Below the pieces are notes generated by a model. The model saw only the letters and a list, made by a program, of their open reading frames with translations. It was not told the DNA's origin and did no database searches. The position numbers and the translations under genes were made by a program. 64,000 bases of DNA from Bacteroidales bacterium UBA3844 (GTDB taxonomy: Bacteria > Bacteroidota > Bacteroidia > Bacteroidales > Paludibacteraceae): positions 1 through 64,000 of the forward strand of contig DGHQ01000059.1 of the NCBI GenBank assembly GCA_002392915.1. The letters are read 5' to 3'. This document shows, in pieces, positions 15,995-25,294 of the stretch. Every line of letters starts with the position of its first letter. Positions within the stretch are counted from its first letter, which is position 1.

Positions 15995-18031
15995 TTATTT
16001 CTTTACAACAAGCTTCTTAACAACTGTCTCACTTGGAGTTGTGATACGAAGCATGTATACTCCACTAGCAACATCCTCAAGAGAAATCACCTTCGCGTTT
16101 GAAGTCTTAACTACAGAACCTGCCAATGAAATGAACTCAGCCTTAAACTCGTCACCTGCACCGATGATCTCGATCTTTGAAGACGCTGGATTAGGAAGAA
16201 CTGTGATAACATTGTTGTTAGCGAAGTCGGCCACACTTGAAGGGTCTTTCTTGAATGAAATCCAGTCGATATCAATCCAATCCTTGTCGATAGAAAGTTT
16301 CATTACCTGCTCACCCTTAGTAAGTTTCATCTTACCAACCTCAACATCAGCGAATGTACCCCATGTTCCGGTCTTGTCGATAGAAAGTTCCTTAGTGACA
16401 TTTCCAATAGAAACTGTCATCTTTCCTCCGTCATCATTTCCAGTACCAACTCTCATGACAACCTCATACTCACCATCAGACTCAACATTGACTGTGTAGT
16501 TCATCCACTCACCCTTTTGGCAATGTCCTAAAACCACGCTACCATCTTTAATTTCCTTGATATCAACATCATCCGAACGATAGAAGTTAGTGAAATCATC
16601 ACATACATTACCGTCGCTCAAATCATTGAATGCCTTTCCAGCGAAACCATTATCATAGTTTTCAGCCTCGATCTTACCAGGGATAACAGCGGCAGTACCA
16701 CCGTAAGGGCCAACCTCAACAACCTTGATAGTCACAGAGCTTGTCACAGTCTCTCCATTTGCTTTTGCCGAAACCTCTATCTTAAAGTCACCAGCCTCAT
16801 TTGGAGTCCATTCTACTTTTGAACCAGTACCGATCTGAGTGCCACCAACTGAATAAGTGATATCATTTGCACCCTCCATCTCAGCAGAGATAGTAACGGA
16901 CTTACCCAACTCAATTATAGACTCAGAAGCAGACACCGACAATCTTGGTCCACTTGCAGACTTACCACAGAATTTTGCCTTAGCATTCTTAGCGGCATCA
17001 GAAGCCATATATTTCTTTAGCCATGTCATACCACTACGATCAGTTCCTGAACTAGTCACCAAACCAGTGTTTTCTCTCCAAGTAGCACCATTCACAAATC
17101 CCCAAATAGTGATACCAGATACGAAATCAGCCTCCCACATTGGCTTGAAAGTATTCTCCATGATAGTCTCATAAGTGCTTTCATTGCCCTGAGAAATATC
17201 ATACTCAGTGATGTAACACTGCAATTCTTTACCAGCTTTTTGAGTGATGCTATTGTGAATTTCCTTCAAAGTGTTACCAAAGTTATTGATCTGGAAACTC
17301 TTATAAAAATCATCCAAATCGTGACTCTGGTGTCCGTAAGCATCAATTGGAGCTCCCTGTTTTACCAACGATGATACAAGATCAACAAACTCATTTTTCT
17401 GCCAAGTGAAAGTGTTGTAGTCGTTATAGATCAACACGGCTTTAGGGAATCTCTCACGAGCCATTCTGAATGCCTCTGCAATCCATTTGTAGTCGTATGG
17501 GTTATTACTATTACCCAATGCCTGACTCAATGCATTTTTCAAGTCCATCGCACCACTTTCACCCTCTGCATGTCCCTTTATCGCCTCATTAACGACATCG
17601 ATCACTGCCAAATCAGGATATTTCATGGCAACTGCATCCATCCAATATCCAACCTGTTTTTTTAATTCTGAACCTGTCACACCTTTCAAACAAGATGGGA
17701 ACTGGCTAGTCCAAACCAAACAGTGGAACTTAAACAACACTCCGTTCTGCTTACACCAATTGTAATGTGCATCTGAAGACTTCCAGTTCCATTTTTGGAT
17801 ACCCTCCTGAGCACTGTTCACCTTACAGTTAACGATAGATCCCCACTTGGACTCATTCTCGCAAGTAAGCTGATCCCATAATGCCTCATACTTCAGGCCT
17901 CCAACATTTGGCTGAATTTGTCCACGTGTTGTGATATTTCCCAAGAATTTACATGTGTTCTTGTTTAATTGTGCCTGCGCCTGACCTATTAATAATAGCG
18001 ACGCCACGATTGAGAATAAAATTTTTTTCAT
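15995..18031 (-). CDS. GH10 endo-beta-1,4-xylanase with CBM6 and T9SS signal (copy 1)
   Basis: 678 residues from ATG 18031. A longer frame to 18073 is excluded because a -7 box occupies 18067-18074. Signal peptide (1-20), GH10 catalytic domain (about 25-375) with acid/base Glu149 in 'DVVNEAI' and nucleophile Glu276 in 'ITEYDIS', a short Ig-like domain (about 380-455), CBM6 (about 460-600, 'PGKIEAENYD' to 'WIDIDWISF') and a type A sorting domain ('VLPNPASSKIEI' to the end 'VVKKLVVKK'). It cuts internal xylan bonds; CBM6 binds xylan or cellulose chains. First of three tandem paralogues, each with its own promoter and terminator. Confidence 0.95.
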   Translation of the reverse strand: MKKILFSIVASLLLIGQAQAQLNKNTCKFLGNITTRGQIQPNVGGLKYEALWDQLTCENESKWGSIVNCKVNSAQEGIQKWNWKSSDAHYNWCKQNGVLFKFHCLVWTSQFPSCLKGVTGSELKKQVGYWMDAVAMKYPDLAVIDVVNEAIKGHAEGESGAMDLKNALSQALGNSNNPYDYKWIAEAFRMARERFPKAVLIYNDYNTFTWQKNEFVDLVSSLVKQGAPIDAYGHQSHDLDDFYKSFQINNFGNTLKEIHNSITQKAGKELQCYITEYDISQGNESTYETIMENTFKPMWEADFVSGITIWGFVNGATWRENTGLVTSSGTDRSGMTWLKKYMASDAAKNAKAKFCGKSASGPRLSVSASESIIELGKSVTISAEMEGANDITYSVGGTQIGTGSKVEWTPNEAGDFKIEVSAKANGETVTSSVTIKVVEVGPYGGTAAVIPGKIEAENYDNGFAGKAFNDLSDGNVCDDFTNFYRSDDVDIKEIKDGSVVLGHCQKGEWMNYTVNVESDGEYEVVMRVGTGNDDGGKMTVSIGNVTKELSIDKTGTWGTFADVEVGKMKLTKGEQVMKLSIDKDWIDIDWISFKKDPSSVADFANNNVITVLPNPASSKIEIIGAGDEFKAEFISLAGSVVKTSNAKVISLEDVASGVYMLRITTPSETVVKKLVVKK

Positions 18032-18066
18032 AGGCGTTTTCTTTTGATTAGTATTAGATTCGGTCA

Positions 18067-18074
18067 CAAACATA
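18067..18074 (-). promoter_or_regulatory. -7 box for xylanase 1
   Basis: The minus strand reads TATGTTTG, identical to the box of xylanase 2 (20422-20429). It gives a leader of about 30 bases and fixes the start at 18031. Confidence 0.55.
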
Positions 18075-18322
18075 TCTATTATTTTTTTCCATTACTTATC
18101 ATTTATCTTTTTTTTCCCTAGTCTACATTCACTTTGACGGAAAATATATTGTTTTGACGGAATTTTCATATTTCAGTCAGTTATGAGCATTATTTTTTCA
18201 CATTTCCTAGGCACATTCTGGCTTTTAAATCAAATAAGTTAACATTTTACGTTCGTGAAAAAAAATGATAATTTTTATACTATCAGCCATAAAAAAAGTA
18301 CAAAATACAGAGGACAACCGAC

Positions 18323-18353
18323 AAAAAGAGCCGGCTCCAAAAAAGAGCCGGCC
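18323..18353 (-). terminator. Terminator of xylanase 2
   Basis: A perfect 8-bp stem GCCGGCTC/GAGCCGGC with a 7-base loop is followed on the minus strand by a T-run. Confidence 0.85.
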
Positions 18354-18379
18354 CCAAGGGAAAATGTAATAAATATAAA

Positions 18380-20389
18380 TTATTTCTTTACCACAAGCTT
18401 CTTAACTACTGTCTCATTCGGAGTTGTGATTCGAAGCATATAGACACCGCTTGCAATATCGTCAAGTGCAATCTCTGACTCATTTGCTACTTTCACCACT
18501 GAACCTGCAAGTGAGACGAACTCAGCCTTAACGTCGTCGCCCACTCCGATGATCTCGATTTTTGAAGACGCTGGATTAGGGATAACAGAAATCACATTAT
18601 TATTAGTGTAATCTGAAACACCTGATAGTTTGTCAAATGAGATCCAGTCGATATCGATCCAATCTTTGTCGATAGAAAGTTTCATCACCTGCTCTCCCTT
18701 CGAAAGTTGTATTTTTCCAACCTTAACATCAGCGAATGTTCCCCACTCACCAGTGCGATCTATTGCAACCTCCTTAACTGAATTTCCAACAGAAATAGTC
18801 ATCTTTCCTCCGTCATCATTTCCTGTACCGACTCTCAATACGACATCATACTCACCATCCTCTTCGACATTGATAGTGTAGTTAATCCACTCACCTTTCT
18901 GACAATGTCCTAGAGCCACACCGTCATCGATTTTCTTGATATCCACATCATCCGAACGATAGTAATTCTTGACATTATCACATTCATTACCGTCGCTCAA
19001 ATCATAGAATGCCTTTCCAGCGAAACCATTATCATAGTTTTCAGCCTGAATCTTACCTGGGACAATAGCTGCAGTTCCTCCATAAGGTCCAACCTCAATA
19101 ACCTTGATAGTCACAGAATTCTTCGCTGTGCCCTTGCTTGATGTAGCTGAGACCTCAACCTTAAATTCACCAGCCTCTTTTGGAGTGAAAGTGACCTTCG
19201 AACCTGTACCGATCTGAGAACCGTTGACAGAATATGTGATCTGATTTGCATTGCTCATCTCTCCAGAGATAGTCACTGACTGTCCCAACTCAATAGTTGA
19301 AGCCGACGCAGAAACAACCAAACTTGGTCCACCAGCAGCCTTTCCACAGAATCTTGCTCTTGCGTTCTTAGCCGCATCAGAAGCCATATACTGTCTCAAC
19401 CAAGTCATAGCAGGACGGTCCTGACCATTCTTGATCAATCCTGAATCGTCTACCCAAGTAGCTCCGTGGACATAACCCCAAAGAGTGATACCTGCTACGA
19501 AATCAGCCTCCCATGCGACAGGGATCTGCTCTGAATAACGAGTTTTCTGACCATTGTCACCCTGCTTAGCAATATCATACTCAGTCAGATAACAAGCCAA
19601 CTCACGACCAGCCTTGTTTGTAATCTGGCTGTGGATATCATACAAACGTGACTTGAAATCATTTCCGCTCATATCATTCAAGTCGTGACTCTGGTGACCA
19701 TAAGCATCAATAGGAGCTCCTTGTTTTACCAAAGTAGAAACAAGGTCAATGAATTCATTCTTCTGCCACTGGAATGTATTATAGTCATTATATACAAGGA
19801 CAGCGTTAGGGAAGAACTTACGAGCCAACTTAAATGCCTCTGTAATCCACTTGTAGTCGCCAGGATTAGTACTTCCACTCATTGCCTGACTCAAGTTTCT
19901 CTTAAATGTCTTTGCCTGACCATTGTTGTCACCCTCAGCGTGGCCTGGGATAGCCTCGTTAACAACGTCGATGATTGTCACATCAGGGAACTTTCTAGAA
20001 CAAGCCTCAAACCAAATCTCAACCTGCTTTCTCAATCTGTCTCCTGTGAAATCTTTCAAATAACCTGGATACTGAGAAGTCCAAAGCAAACAGTGGAACT
20101 TAAACTGCACACCGTGCTGCTTACACCAGTTGTACTCGTTTTCCGCAGAACGCCAGTTCCAAGAAGACAGAGCCTGTTCAACAGTCTGAACCTCTTTATT
20201 AGCAATAGATCCCCACTTTGTCTCGTTTTCAGGAGTCAACTGCTCCCACATTGTTGCATAATCAGAAGGAATGCTTCCTCTTGTTGTGATGTTTCCGAGG
20301 AACTTACAAGGATTTCCCTTAGATAACTGTGCCTGCGCCTGCCCTATTAATAGAAGAGACGCCGCAATAGAGAATAAAATTTTTTTCAT
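18380..20389 (-). CDS. GH10 endo-beta-1,4-xylanase with CBM6 and T9SS signal (copy 2)
   Basis: 669 residues from ATG 20389; a longer frame to 20428 runs through the -7 box and is rejected. Domain order is as in copy 1: signal peptide, GH10 with Glu145 ('DVVNEAI') and Glu270 ('LTEYDIAK'), Ig-like domain, CBM6, type A sorting domain. The signal peptide (MKKILFSIAASLLLIGQ) is almost the same as in copy 1. The CBM6 and sorting domains match both other copies more closely than the catalytic domains do. The catalytic loop after the first catalytic Glu differs from copy 1, so substrate preference may differ. Confidence 0.95.
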   Translation of the reverse strand: MKKILFSIAASLLLIGQAQAQLSKGNPCKFLGNITTRGSIPSDYATMWEQLTPENETKWGSIANKEVQTVEQALSSWNWRSAENEYNWCKQHGVQFKFHCLLWTSQYPGYLKDFTGDRLRKQVEIWFEACSRKFPDVTIIDVVNEAIPGHAEGDNNGQAKTFKRNLSQAMSGSTNPGDYKWITEAFKLARKFFPNAVLVYNDYNTFQWQKNEFIDLVSTLVKQGAPIDAYGHQSHDLNDMSGNDFKSRLYDIHSQITNKAGRELACYLTEYDIAKQGDNGQKTRYSEQIPVAWEADFVAGITLWGYVHGATWVDDSGLIKNGQDRPAMTWLRQYMASDAAKNARARFCGKAAGGPSLVVSASASTIELGQSVTISGEMSNANQITYSVNGSQIGTGSKVTFTPKEAGEFKVEVSATSSKGTAKNSVTIKVIEVGPYGGTAAIVPGKIQAENYDNGFAGKAFYDLSDGNECDNVKNYYRSDDVDIKKIDDGVALGHCQKGEWINYTINVEEDGEYDVVLRVGTGNDDGGKMTISVGNSVKEVAIDRTGEWGTFADVKVGKIQLSKGEQVMKLSIDKDWIDIDWISFDKLSGVSDYTNNNVISVIPNPASSKIEIIGVGDDVKAEFVSLAGSVVKVANESEIALDDIASGVYMLRITTPNETVVKKLVVKK

Positions 20390-20421
20390 GTGTTTTTTGT
20401 TAGTTAGTATTAGATTTTCCG

Positions 20422-20429
20422 CAAACATA
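20422..20429 (-). promoter_or_regulatory. -7 box for xylanase 2
   Basis: TATGTTTG on the minus strand, with a leader of about 26 bases. Confidence 0.55.
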
Positions 20430-20668
20430 TTCTTTTTATTCTTTCGTACGGTTATCTTAATACCATTTTTTTCTTAGCATTTCCCCGTTTTTACAGAATC
20501 AATACGAATTTGGTACAAATGCCTATATTTCGGCTAAACTCATAGACTAAAGTCACATTTGTGTTATAACAATCTATGTTTGACTCCTATCGACTTAACA
20601 TTTTCCCTTTTTTGTCTCTCAAAAAAACTAAACCAAATAACAATCCATATAGACGGACGTATAAAAAC

Positions 20669-20699
20669 AAAAAGAGCCAGCCCATAAAATGAGCCGGCC
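20669..20699 (-). terminator. Terminator of xylanase 3
   Basis: The minus-strand RNA arms GCCGGCUC and GGGCUGGC pair with two G-U pairs and run into a U-tract. The arms fit only in this orientation. Confidence 0.75.
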
Positions 20700-20734
20700 C
20701 TCAAACTAAACTAAAAATATTATGAACCCATAAA

Positions 20735-22810
20735 TTATTTCCTTACCACGAGTTTCCTAACTTCTGTTTCTCTTGGTGTTGTGATTCGAAGTATGTATAC
20801 TCCGTTTGCAACGTCGTCAAGAGAAATCTCAGACTTATCAGAAACCTTCACCACAGAACCTGCAAGAGAAACGAATTCCACCTTAACGTCGTCTCCGGCA
20901 CCAATAATTTCAATTTTTGAAGACGCCGGATTAGGAATAACCGAGATGACATTATTATTGGAATAATCAGCCACACTTGTAGGATCTTTTTCAAATGAGA
21001 TCCAGTCGATGTCGATCCAATCCTTATCGATAGAAAGCTTCAACACCTGCTCTCCCTTAGTAAGTTTAACTGTTCCGACTTTAACCTCCGCAAATGAACC
21101 CCACTCGCCTGTCTTATCTATAGAGACCTCCTTTACTATGTCGCCAATTGAGATTGTCATCTTACCACCATCCTCATTACCTGTTCCTACTCTCAAAACC
21201 ACATCGTAGTCACCGTTCTCAGTAACATTGATTGTGTAGTTCATCCACTCTCCATTCTGGCAATGTCCAACAGCGACACCATCATCAATCTTCTTGATAT
21301 CAACATCATCAGAACGATAATAATTGTTGTAATCATCACATGAATTACCGTCGCTCAAATCAAAGAAAGCCTCGCTTGCAAAACCCTTGTCGTAGTTTTC
21401 TGCCTCAATCTTTCCTGGAATAGAAGCAGCCTCACCACCGAATGGTCCGACCTCAACAACTTTAACAGTCAATTTTGCAGTTGCGCTCTCATCTTTACTG
21501 TTGTAACCAGTAGCCTCTATATTATAGACGCCAGCCTCCGCTGGTTTCCAATAGAATTCACATGGGAACACCCATTTATCCTTGATTTCTATACCATTAG
21601 CATTGAACTTAATATTCTTTGCGTCCTCCATTTCTGCAGTAAACAATACCGAGTCACCTAGAGCGATTGTAGTGGAAGACACGCTCAACGACAAACGGAC
21701 ATTTGAACCGGCGTCCTTACCACAAACAGTAGCTGAAGCGTTCTTTGCCTTATCTGTCGCCATATACTGCTTTAGCCAAGTCATAGCAGGACGTTCATTT
21801 CCATCTCTATACAAACCAGAATCGTCGACCCATGTTTTACCATAAATCCATCCCCAAAGAGTGACACCGGGAACATAGTCTGCCTCCCACATAGTTGGGA
21901 ACTGCTCAGAATAACGAGTCTTCATGTTTTCGTCTCCCTGTTTTGCAATATCATACTCAGTGATATACTGAGGCAACTGAGTCTTGTTGTGAATCTCTTC
22001 CAAAGCGGATTTAAACTGATCACCACCCATCTCATTCAAATCATGAGCCTGGTTTCCAGCCGCGTCGATTGGACCACCACAAGCTTTGATTCCGTTGACA
22101 AGATTTATAAACTCAGTCTTCTGCCACTGGAAAGTGTTGTAATCATTATAGATCAAAGTCGCATTTGGCCAACGCTCACGTGCCAAACGGAAAGCCTCAG
22201 CCAACCATTGGTATGAATTGGTATTTGGATATCCATTTGTATTGCAATTATAACTTGGACGTGTGCCAGTCTCCTTTTCAGCTCTATCCTCCGCTAAAGA
22301 ACCCAACGCTTCAATGATTTTTGTCTGCTTATAAGGAGAATGATAATCCCCGCCAGAATAAATAGCCTCGTTCACCACATCAATGATTGTCAGATCAGGA
22401 TAGTGTTTCTGCACCTCATCATACCATTCGATAATAGCCCTTTTTGTTTCGTCCACACTCAACGATTCAATGAACGTTGGATGCTGACTACCCCAAATCA
22501 AAGCATGGTATTTAAAAATGATTCCGTTCTCCTTGCAATACTTGTATGTTCTGTCGGCATTATCCCAATTGAAACGACCAAATCCCTGATGCACAGAGCC
22601 CCACTTAGTGGCGTTCTCACAAGTGACCTGATCCCACAGATCTTTATATTTATACGCACTCTCATTTTCCTGAGGATCACAATACTCCTGCCAATTATAT
22701 GAAGTCGTAATGTTTCCCAAGAATTTGCATTTATTATCTTTGGCTAGCTGAGCCTGCGACTGTGCGACCACTAGAAGCACAGATGCAATAGTGAATAAAA
22801 GTTTTTCCAT
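20735..22810 (-). CDS. GH10 endo-beta-1,4-xylanase with CBM6 and T9SS signal (copy 3)
   Basis: 691 residues from ATG 22810. Same architecture: signal peptide (1-20), GH10 with Glu148 ('DVVNEAI') and Glu285 ('ITEYDIAK'), Ig-like domain, CBM6 and type A sorting domain. The catalytic domain is the most diverged of the three. It has extra sequence before the first helix ('NWQEYCDPQENES') and a Cys-containing loop of about 30 residues after the acid/base Glu (about 155-200, 'TGTRPSYNCNTNGYPN'). The C-terminal third remains close to copies 1 and 2. A different xylan or xylo-oligosaccharide preference is plausible. Confidence 0.95.
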   Translation of the reverse strand: MEKLLFTIASVLLVVAQSQAQLAKDNKCKFLGNITTSYNWQEYCDPQENESAYKYKDLWDQVTCENATKWGSVHQGFGRFNWDNADRTYKYCKENGIIFKYHALIWGSQHPTFIESLSVDETKRAIIEWYDEVQKHYPDLTIIDVVNEAIYSGGDYHSPYKQTKIIEALGSLAEDRAEKETGTRPSYNCNTNGYPNTNSYQWLAEAFRLARERWPNATLIYNDYNTFQWQKTEFINLVNGIKACGGPIDAAGNQAHDLNEMGGDQFKSALEEIHNKTQLPQYITEYDIAKQGDENMKTRYSEQFPTMWEADYVPGVTLWGWIYGKTWVDDSGLYRDGNERPAMTWLKQYMATDKAKNASATVCGKDAGSNVRLSLSVSSTTIALGDSVLFTAEMEDAKNIKFNANGIEIKDKWVFPCEFYWKPAEAGVYNIEATGYNSKDESATAKLTVKVVEVGPFGGEAASIPGKIEAENYDKGFASEAFFDLSDGNSCDDYNNYYRSDDVDIKKIDDGVAVGHCQNGEWMNYTINVTENGDYDVVLRVGTGNEDGGKMTISIGDIVKEVSIDKTGEWGSFAEVKVGTVKLTKGEQVLKLSIDKDWIDIDWISFEKDPTSVADYSNNNVISVIPNPASSKIEIIGAGDDVKVEFVSLAGSVVKVSDKSEISLDDVANGVYILRITTPRETEVRKLVVRK

Positions 22811-22882
22811 AGCATTTCCTCCCCTATTAAATTAAATCCTTTTGTTGTCTTAGTTGTAAGGTCTTAAATCCTTTTGTATTGG

Positions 22883-22890
22883 CAAACTTA
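22883..22890 (-). promoter_or_regulatory. -7 box for xylanase 3
   Basis: TAAGTTTG on the minus strand, one base different from the boxes of copies 1 and 2, with a leader of about 65 bases. Confidence 0.5.
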
Positions 22891-23255
22891 TCCTTTTTCA
22901 TTTTAAATCCAAATTCATTTACCATTTTTTTCACGATTTCAGTTCAAAATTGTCGTAAAACATATTTATCGACACTTGAATATATTTAACATTTATTAAC
23001 ATATTTAACTTAAAATATGTTAAAATACACTGCCAATTATGTTAAAAAATGTAAAATTCGTAAAATTCGAACGTATAGACAAATACTTTTGTAACGTCAA
23101 ACGTAGTAAGATGTGCACAAATGTTTGATAACAGTCGTCGACGACAATGATTTTCAAAAAAAGAAAAATAAAAAATGAAAAAAAATTTTTACTCATTGAC
23201 ATCTGCAATAAGATGGAAAAGATTTTCAAATCTTAATTTTGCAACTTTTAAGAGT
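22891..23255. other. Divergent intergenic region upstream of TonB receptor
   Basis: AT-rich. It contains possible plus-strand -7 boxes TACTTTTG (23084-23091) and TAATTTTG (23234-23241). No cobalamin-type riboswitch elements were recognised and no gene is seen. Confidence 0.4.
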
Positions 23256-25211
23256 ATGCACAAATCAATCTCTATCGGCGTTCTTAGCATTGCGACGCTG
23301 CTGTCTGCCGACTTAAAGGCTCAGGTCCAACCTGATTCTGAATCAACCGAACTGAATTATCAGCTTCAGGACATTGAGGTGACGAGCGAACGTGTGCCTC
23401 TGACATTCTCTGTAGCACCCCGTTTGGTGACGGTGATGACCAAGGAGGATGTGAGTGCAGCGTCGGCTCAAAGCATCAACGACTTACTGGAATATGCAGT
23501 TGGTGTTGATGTCCGTCAACGTGGAGAGATGGGAGTGCAGTCCGACATTTCCGTAAGAGGTGGAACGTTCGACCAGATAACGATTCTGCTTAACGGAATA
23601 AACATAACATCCCCACACACCGGGCATCTTTCAGTAGATTTTCCTGTGAGCATGGACGAGATCGAGCGTGTGGAAGTGCTTGAAGGACCAGCAGCACGAC
23701 TGTTCGGAACATCCGCATTCAACGGAGCAATCAACATCGTCACAAAATGTGACACTTCGAGCCACGTAGCAGGCCATCTGTTTGGCGGAAGCTACGGATA
23801 CGGTGGAGGCGAAATGTCAGCTAATCTGACTACTAAAAAAGTTCACCAGCAAATTTCCGGCGGATTCCGTCGTGCTGACGGAGATCAGGAAAACAGCGAT
23901 TTCAAACAGACCAAATTTTTCTACCAAGGCAACTTATCCAACTCATCAGTCAATGTGGACTGGCAGACAGGCGTGAGCAATCAGGATTATGGAGCCAACA
24001 CTTTCTACTCAGCAGCCTACCCCAACCAATGGGAATCAACGACAAAGTGGATCACTTCGGTGAAAGCGGAGACAAACAGTCGACTCCATTTTGTGCCGGC
24101 TATCTATTGGAACCGATCAAAAGACCATTTCCAGCTCATTAGGGACACTCATAAAGGAGAGAATTTCCACCAGTGCGACGTGTATGGCGTGAATCTTGGA
24201 GCGTGGATTGAAACAAAAGTCGGAAAAACTGCTTTCGGAGCAGAGATGCGCAGCGAAAACATCATATCCACAAATCTGGGAAAAGAGACATCCGACTCTG
24301 TAGCTGTACGAGGAGTTGACGACATATTTTACACAAAGAAGGATGGCAGGGACAATATCTCATACTACGCCGAACACACATTCCTACTAAAGAAATGGAC
24401 TCTTTCACTTGGAGCGATGGCTCACAAAGTGACAAATCTCAACACAAAGATGAAAGTTTATCCCGGAGTAGACGTTGCATTCCGTCCAAACGACTATTGG
24501 AAGATTTCGGCATCGTGGAATATGGCTATGCGTCTTCCTACCTTCACCGACCTTTATTACAAAAGCCCGACAAACGAAGGAAATGTAGGGCTGAAGCCAG
24601 AAGAGACGTCTGCAATCGACTTTGGAGCAAGATACCGCAACAGAGGTGTGGAAAGCAGCGTCGCTCTATTCTATCACCATGGCAAGAACATGATCGACTG
24701 GGTGATGTATTCAGCCGACGACATCTTCCATTCCGCAGCTTTCGAACTTGATAACAAGGGATTTGAATTCAACGCCGCATTCCTTGGAAGAGAAATTTTC
24801 GGCGAGAAATGCCCAGTAAGGAAAGTTTCTTTCGGATACGCTCATATCTACCAAGAAAGAGAGGATGACGTTGAAATCTACAAATCAAACTATGCACTTG
24901 AATATCTGCGCAACAAAATCTCCGCAAGTTTGGAGACAAGAGTTGTGAAAAGACTTAACGCAACACTGTCACTGCGCTATCAAGACAGAAACGGAAGCTA
25001 TATCAAATATGATGAGAATCATAAGTCGACGGGAATGCTTGTAGACTATGAGCCATACACTTTGGTAGATTTGAAACTGTCATGGGATGCCAACAAATGG
25101 AGCATCTATGCAATCGCCAACAATCTTTTTAATGTCAGCTACTACGACCTTGGAAACATTCCACAGCCAGGAATATGGTTGAAGGCAGGTGCGAAATTCA
25201 AATTACCATAA
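23256..25211 (+). CDS. TonB-dependent outer-membrane receptor (BtuB/cobalamin-receptor-like size class)
   Basis: 651 residues from ATG 23256, chosen because MHKSISIGVLSIATLLSA is a standard signal peptide. An in-frame ATG at 23175 would add 27 basic residues. A short N-terminal region with the TonB-box-like 'QLQDIEVTSERVP' is followed by the plug domain (about 45-160, 'SVRGGTFDQITILLNGI', 'IERVEVLEGPAARLFG') and a 22-strand-type barrel ending in 'GIWLKAGAKFKLP'. No carboxypeptidase-like domain and no SusD neighbour, so it is of the vitamin/siderophore/small-ligand type rather than SusC. The ligand cannot be told from sequence; adjacency to xylanases is on the opposite strand. Confidence 0.85.
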   Translation: MHKSISIGVLSIATLLSADLKAQVQPDSESTELNYQLQDIEVTSERVPLTFSVAPRLVTVMTKEDVSAASAQSINDLLEYAVGVDVRQRGEMGVQSDISVRGGTFDQITILLNGINITSPHTGHLSVDFPVSMDEIERVEVLEGPAARLFGTSAFNGAINIVTKCDTSSHVAGHLFGGSYGYGGGEMSANLTTKKVHQQISGGFRRADGDQENSDFKQTKFFYQGNLSNSSVNVDWQTGVSNQDYGANTFYSAAYPNQWESTTKWITSVKAETNSRLHFVPAIYWNRSKDHFQLIRDTHKGENFHQCDVYGVNLGAWIETKVGKTAFGAEMRSENIISTNLGKETSDSVAVRGVDDIFYTKKDGRDNISYYAEHTFLLKKWTLSLGAMAHKVTNLNTKMKVYPGVDVAFRPNDYWKISASWNMAMRLPTFTDLYYKSPTNEGNVGLKPEETSAIDFGARYRNRGVESSVALFYHHGKNMIDWVMYSADDIFHSAAFELDNKGFEFNAAFLGREIFGEKCPVRKVSFGYAHIYQEREDDVEIYKSNYALEYLRNKISASLETRVVKRLNATLSLRYQDRNGSYIKYDENHKSTGMLVDYEPYTLVDLKLSWDANKWSIYAIANNLFNVSYYDLGNIPQPGIWLKAGAKFKLP

Positions 25212-25244
25212 AAGAAGATTTGTTTAATCAATTTAAAATATATA

Positions 25245-25270
25245 GCAGGAGAGTCGGCCGACTCCCCTGC
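25245..25270. terminator. Bidirectional terminator between convergent genes
   Basis: A near-perfect palindrome, GCAGGAGAGTCGG/CCGACTCCCCTGC with one mismatch, lies between the TonB receptor and the minus-strand gene at 25295. Confidence 0.75.
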
Positions 25271-25294
25271 TTAATTATTTCACTAAAATTTTGC

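Larger units (their letters stand above)
18032..18379. other. Gap between xylanases 1 and 2
   Basis: Besides the promoter box of xylanase 1 and the terminator of xylanase 2 the region is AT-rich with no convincing gene. Confidence 0.6.
20390..20734. other. Gap between xylanases 2 and 3
   Basis: It holds the promoter box of xylanase 2 and the terminator of xylanase 3. Nothing else is recognised. Confidence 0.6.

Noticed and set aside
22811..23255. Cobalamin riboswitch before the TonB receptor
   Set aside because: No B12-box-like sequence or matching helices found, so the receptor cannot be tied to cobalamin on this basis.
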